Origin: an uncultured Saprospiraceae bacterium
GTDB lineage: Bacteria > Bacteroidota > Bacteroidia > Chitinophagales > Saprospiraceae
Direction of reading: 5' to 3'
Length of the DNA stretch: 64,000 nt
Assembly: GCA_938015435.1 (NCBI GenBank)
Contig: CALLPN010000008.1
Span: 1-64,000 of the forward strand
The stretch's first letter is position 1, and each line of letters starts with the position of its first letter. The notes below the pieces were generated by a model, which ran no database searches, was not told the origin of the DNA, and saw only the letters and a program-made list of their open reading frames with translations. The position numbers and the translations under genes were made by a program. Of the stretch, positions 62,963-64,000 are shown one piece after another.

Positions 62963-63496
62963 ATGAATAGAATCATACTGATGATATGCGCAATAGTAAT
63001 AGGAGTATCCCTATACAGTTGCAAGAATGAAGGTAGTAAAGCATCCAGTACAAAAGCAACTGTTTCTGCGAAGAAAGCATCTCCTCAAATGGAAGGATTA
63101 AGAGAAAAAGCGAAATCTGTGTATGATTACCGAATGAAAAATGGTGAATTTAGTACAGCTCAAATATTAGATAATGGAGTCTGGGAATACAAATTTACTT
63201 TCGCAAATAATGCTATGAGTGAATTGGGCGCACTTGCTGGTAAATGGATAGATTTTGCAGATGACAATACATACGAATATGGCCTTTACGGAGAAATCAA
63301 AGGCAGCGGAATATATCATTATGATCCCTTATCGACGATTATACTTATGATAGACAATAATCCATCTGCGAAGCCTCAGGAATTTGAAATGAAACTTGTT
63401 ATGGATGCGTTAGTTATGGTGGGCCAAAAAACCTACAATGATAACTCTACTCAGTCGAAACTTGATAAAAGAGAAGTTCGTCCAACAAAAGGATAG
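62963..63496 (+). CDS. Lipoprotein of unknown function
   Basis: 177 residues from the ATG at 62963 (MNRIILMICAIVIGVSLYSC, Cys20); an upstream in-frame start would run into the tilS promoter. A Lys/Ser/Ala-rich linker (ASSTKATVSAKKASP) precedes a compact domain (about 45-150) with GLREKAKSVYDYRMKNGEFS and ANNAMSELGALAGKWIDFAD, then ends KREVRPTKG. I do not recognise it. The promoter must lie in the 37-bp gap shared with tilS. Confidence 0.7.
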   Translation: MNRIILMICAIVIGVSLYSCKNEGSKASSTKATVSAKKASPQMEGLREKAKSVYDYRMKNGEFSTAQILDNGVWEYKFTFANNAMSELGALAGKWIDFADDNTYEYGLYGEIKGSGIYHYDPLSTIILMIDNNPSAKPQEFEMKLVMDALVMVGQKTYNDNSTQSKLDKREVRPTKG

Positions 63497-63532
63497 ACTT
63501 TTAAGTTATCTTAGCAGAATAACAGACAGCCT

Positions 63533-64000
63533 ATGAGCACTTTACTACACTACGAAACATATGGACTCAAGCCTTCGGCGGATTGGATCGTAATGATTCA
63601 TGGTGCTGGTGGCAGTACTCGAACATGGTACAAGCAAAAAGAAGAACTAGTGAAAAACTTTAACCTAATTATGGTTGATCTTCCTGGTCATGGGCAGTCC
63701 AAAGAAAGCGGGAAGGGACATTCGGAATATACTTTTGAGCTAATGAGTGAGAAGGTTTGGGGCGTTGTAGATCACCTTAACCTTCAAAAAGTACACCTTA
63801 TGGGTGTTTCGCTGGGATCTATCATAGCATTGCAAATGGAACAACTCAAGCCAGCTAGGGTATTATCTATTACGATGGCTGGTGCTATAGTTGAATTGCA
63901 ACGTAAGCTAAGAATCATCGCAAGATGTAGTTTGGCCTTAGCTAAAGTAATAGGATTCAGAGCTTTCTATCAGTTGGCTGCATGGATCGCTTTACCTCGT
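63533..64000 (+). CDS. Alpha/beta-fold hydrolase, N-terminal part (cut by window edge)
   Basis: 156 codons before the sequence ends. Begins MSTLLHYETYGLKPSADWIV. The oxyanion-hole HGxG motif is IHGAGGSTRTW near 22-32, DLPGHGQSKES near 49, and the nucleophile elbow is GVSLGS near 91-96 (Ser93). This is the abhydrolase_1 pattern (esterase or hydrolase, substrate open). The catalytic Asp and His lie beyond the window. It follows the small lipoprotein gene by 37 bp. Confidence 0.85.
   Translation, partial: MSTLLHYETYGLKPSADWIVMIHGAGGSTRTWYKQKEELVKNFNLIMVDLPGHGQSKESGKGHSEYTFELMSEKVWGVVDHLNLQKVHLMGVSLGSIIALQMEQLKPARVLSITMAGAIVELQRKLRIIARCSLALAKVIGFRAFYQLAAWIALPR

Overview
The window is AT-rich, densely coded chromosomal DNA from a Bacteroidota bacterium, most likely a marine Saprospiria/Lewinella-type or related gliding lineage. 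The sequence evidence is: C-terminal type IX secretion (T9SS) sorting domains, many lipoproteins with Bacteroidota-style lipoboxes, at least ten perfect copies of the Bacteroidota -7 promoter element TAnnTTTG upstream of genes, and family choices typical of the phylum (S9A prolyl oligopeptidase lipoprotein, large BNR-repeat protein, DUF4407, DCC-family protein, S24-dinB-dnaE mutagenesis genes). The exact genus is not determinable by eye. No rRNA, tRNA or CRISPR array was seen.

Layout. 1-135: edge of an IS3-type insertion sequence. 0.3-2.8 kb: electron transfer flavoprotein etfB-etfA, then a BFN/DUF151 nuclease-like protein. 2.8-10 kb: a structured repeat, ankyrin protein, deoC, lipoproteins, a CIA30 protein and a BNR-repeat protein. 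10-14.6 kb: prolyl oligopeptidase and M20 dipeptidase (probably peptide catabolism), then a lipoprotein gene broken by two compensating frameshifts. 14.8-21.2 kb: FKBP isomerase-trmD pair, a large orphan membrane protein, an SDR, a DUF4407 protein with a hairpin-rich leader, a cyclophilin. 21.4-26.5 kb: secreted reprolysin-like metalloprotease overlapping a lipoprotein gene, then an ECF sigma factor with a putative anti-sigma partner. 26.6-29.1 kb: lysA, a histidine-phosphatase lipoprotein, a DCC protein.

29.4-36.8 kb is a DNA-damage mutagenesis island: a DnaE-type polymerase translationally coupled to a SRAP protein, a small membrane protein, DinB with a clamp-binding motif, and a divergent XRE-S24 (LexA/UmuD-like) autoproteolytic regulator. 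Similar TTAC...GTAA inverted repeats lie in front of the regulator and the SRAP gene. The island carries an 11-copy octamer repeat and is followed by a patch of hairpin repeats, one of which recurs 34 kb away.

37.2-48.8 kb: an asymmetric ABC-F ATPase, a leucine-rich-repeat lipoprotein, valS, two tandem paralogous lipoproteins, a ferredoxin, pssA, an M48 protease and a T9SS cargo protein. 48.9-56.9 kb: a serine beta-lactamase-like hydrolase, an exported fusion of a PPP-type phosphatase to a CotH/HipA-like domain, an aminotransferase, and a three-gene operon (asparaginase half-domain, MmcQ/YjbR, FAD oxidoreductase). 57-64 kb: a T9SS cargo protein, waaA (Kdo transferase), an outer-membrane protein, tilS, a lipoprotein, and the start of an alpha/beta hydrolase cut by the window edge.

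Most of the window is housekeeping plus cell-surface/secretion genes. The parts most worth following are the mutagenesis island with its candidate operators, the phosphatase/kinase-like fusion, the dispersed hairpin repeat, the DUF4407 leader and the double-frameshift gene.
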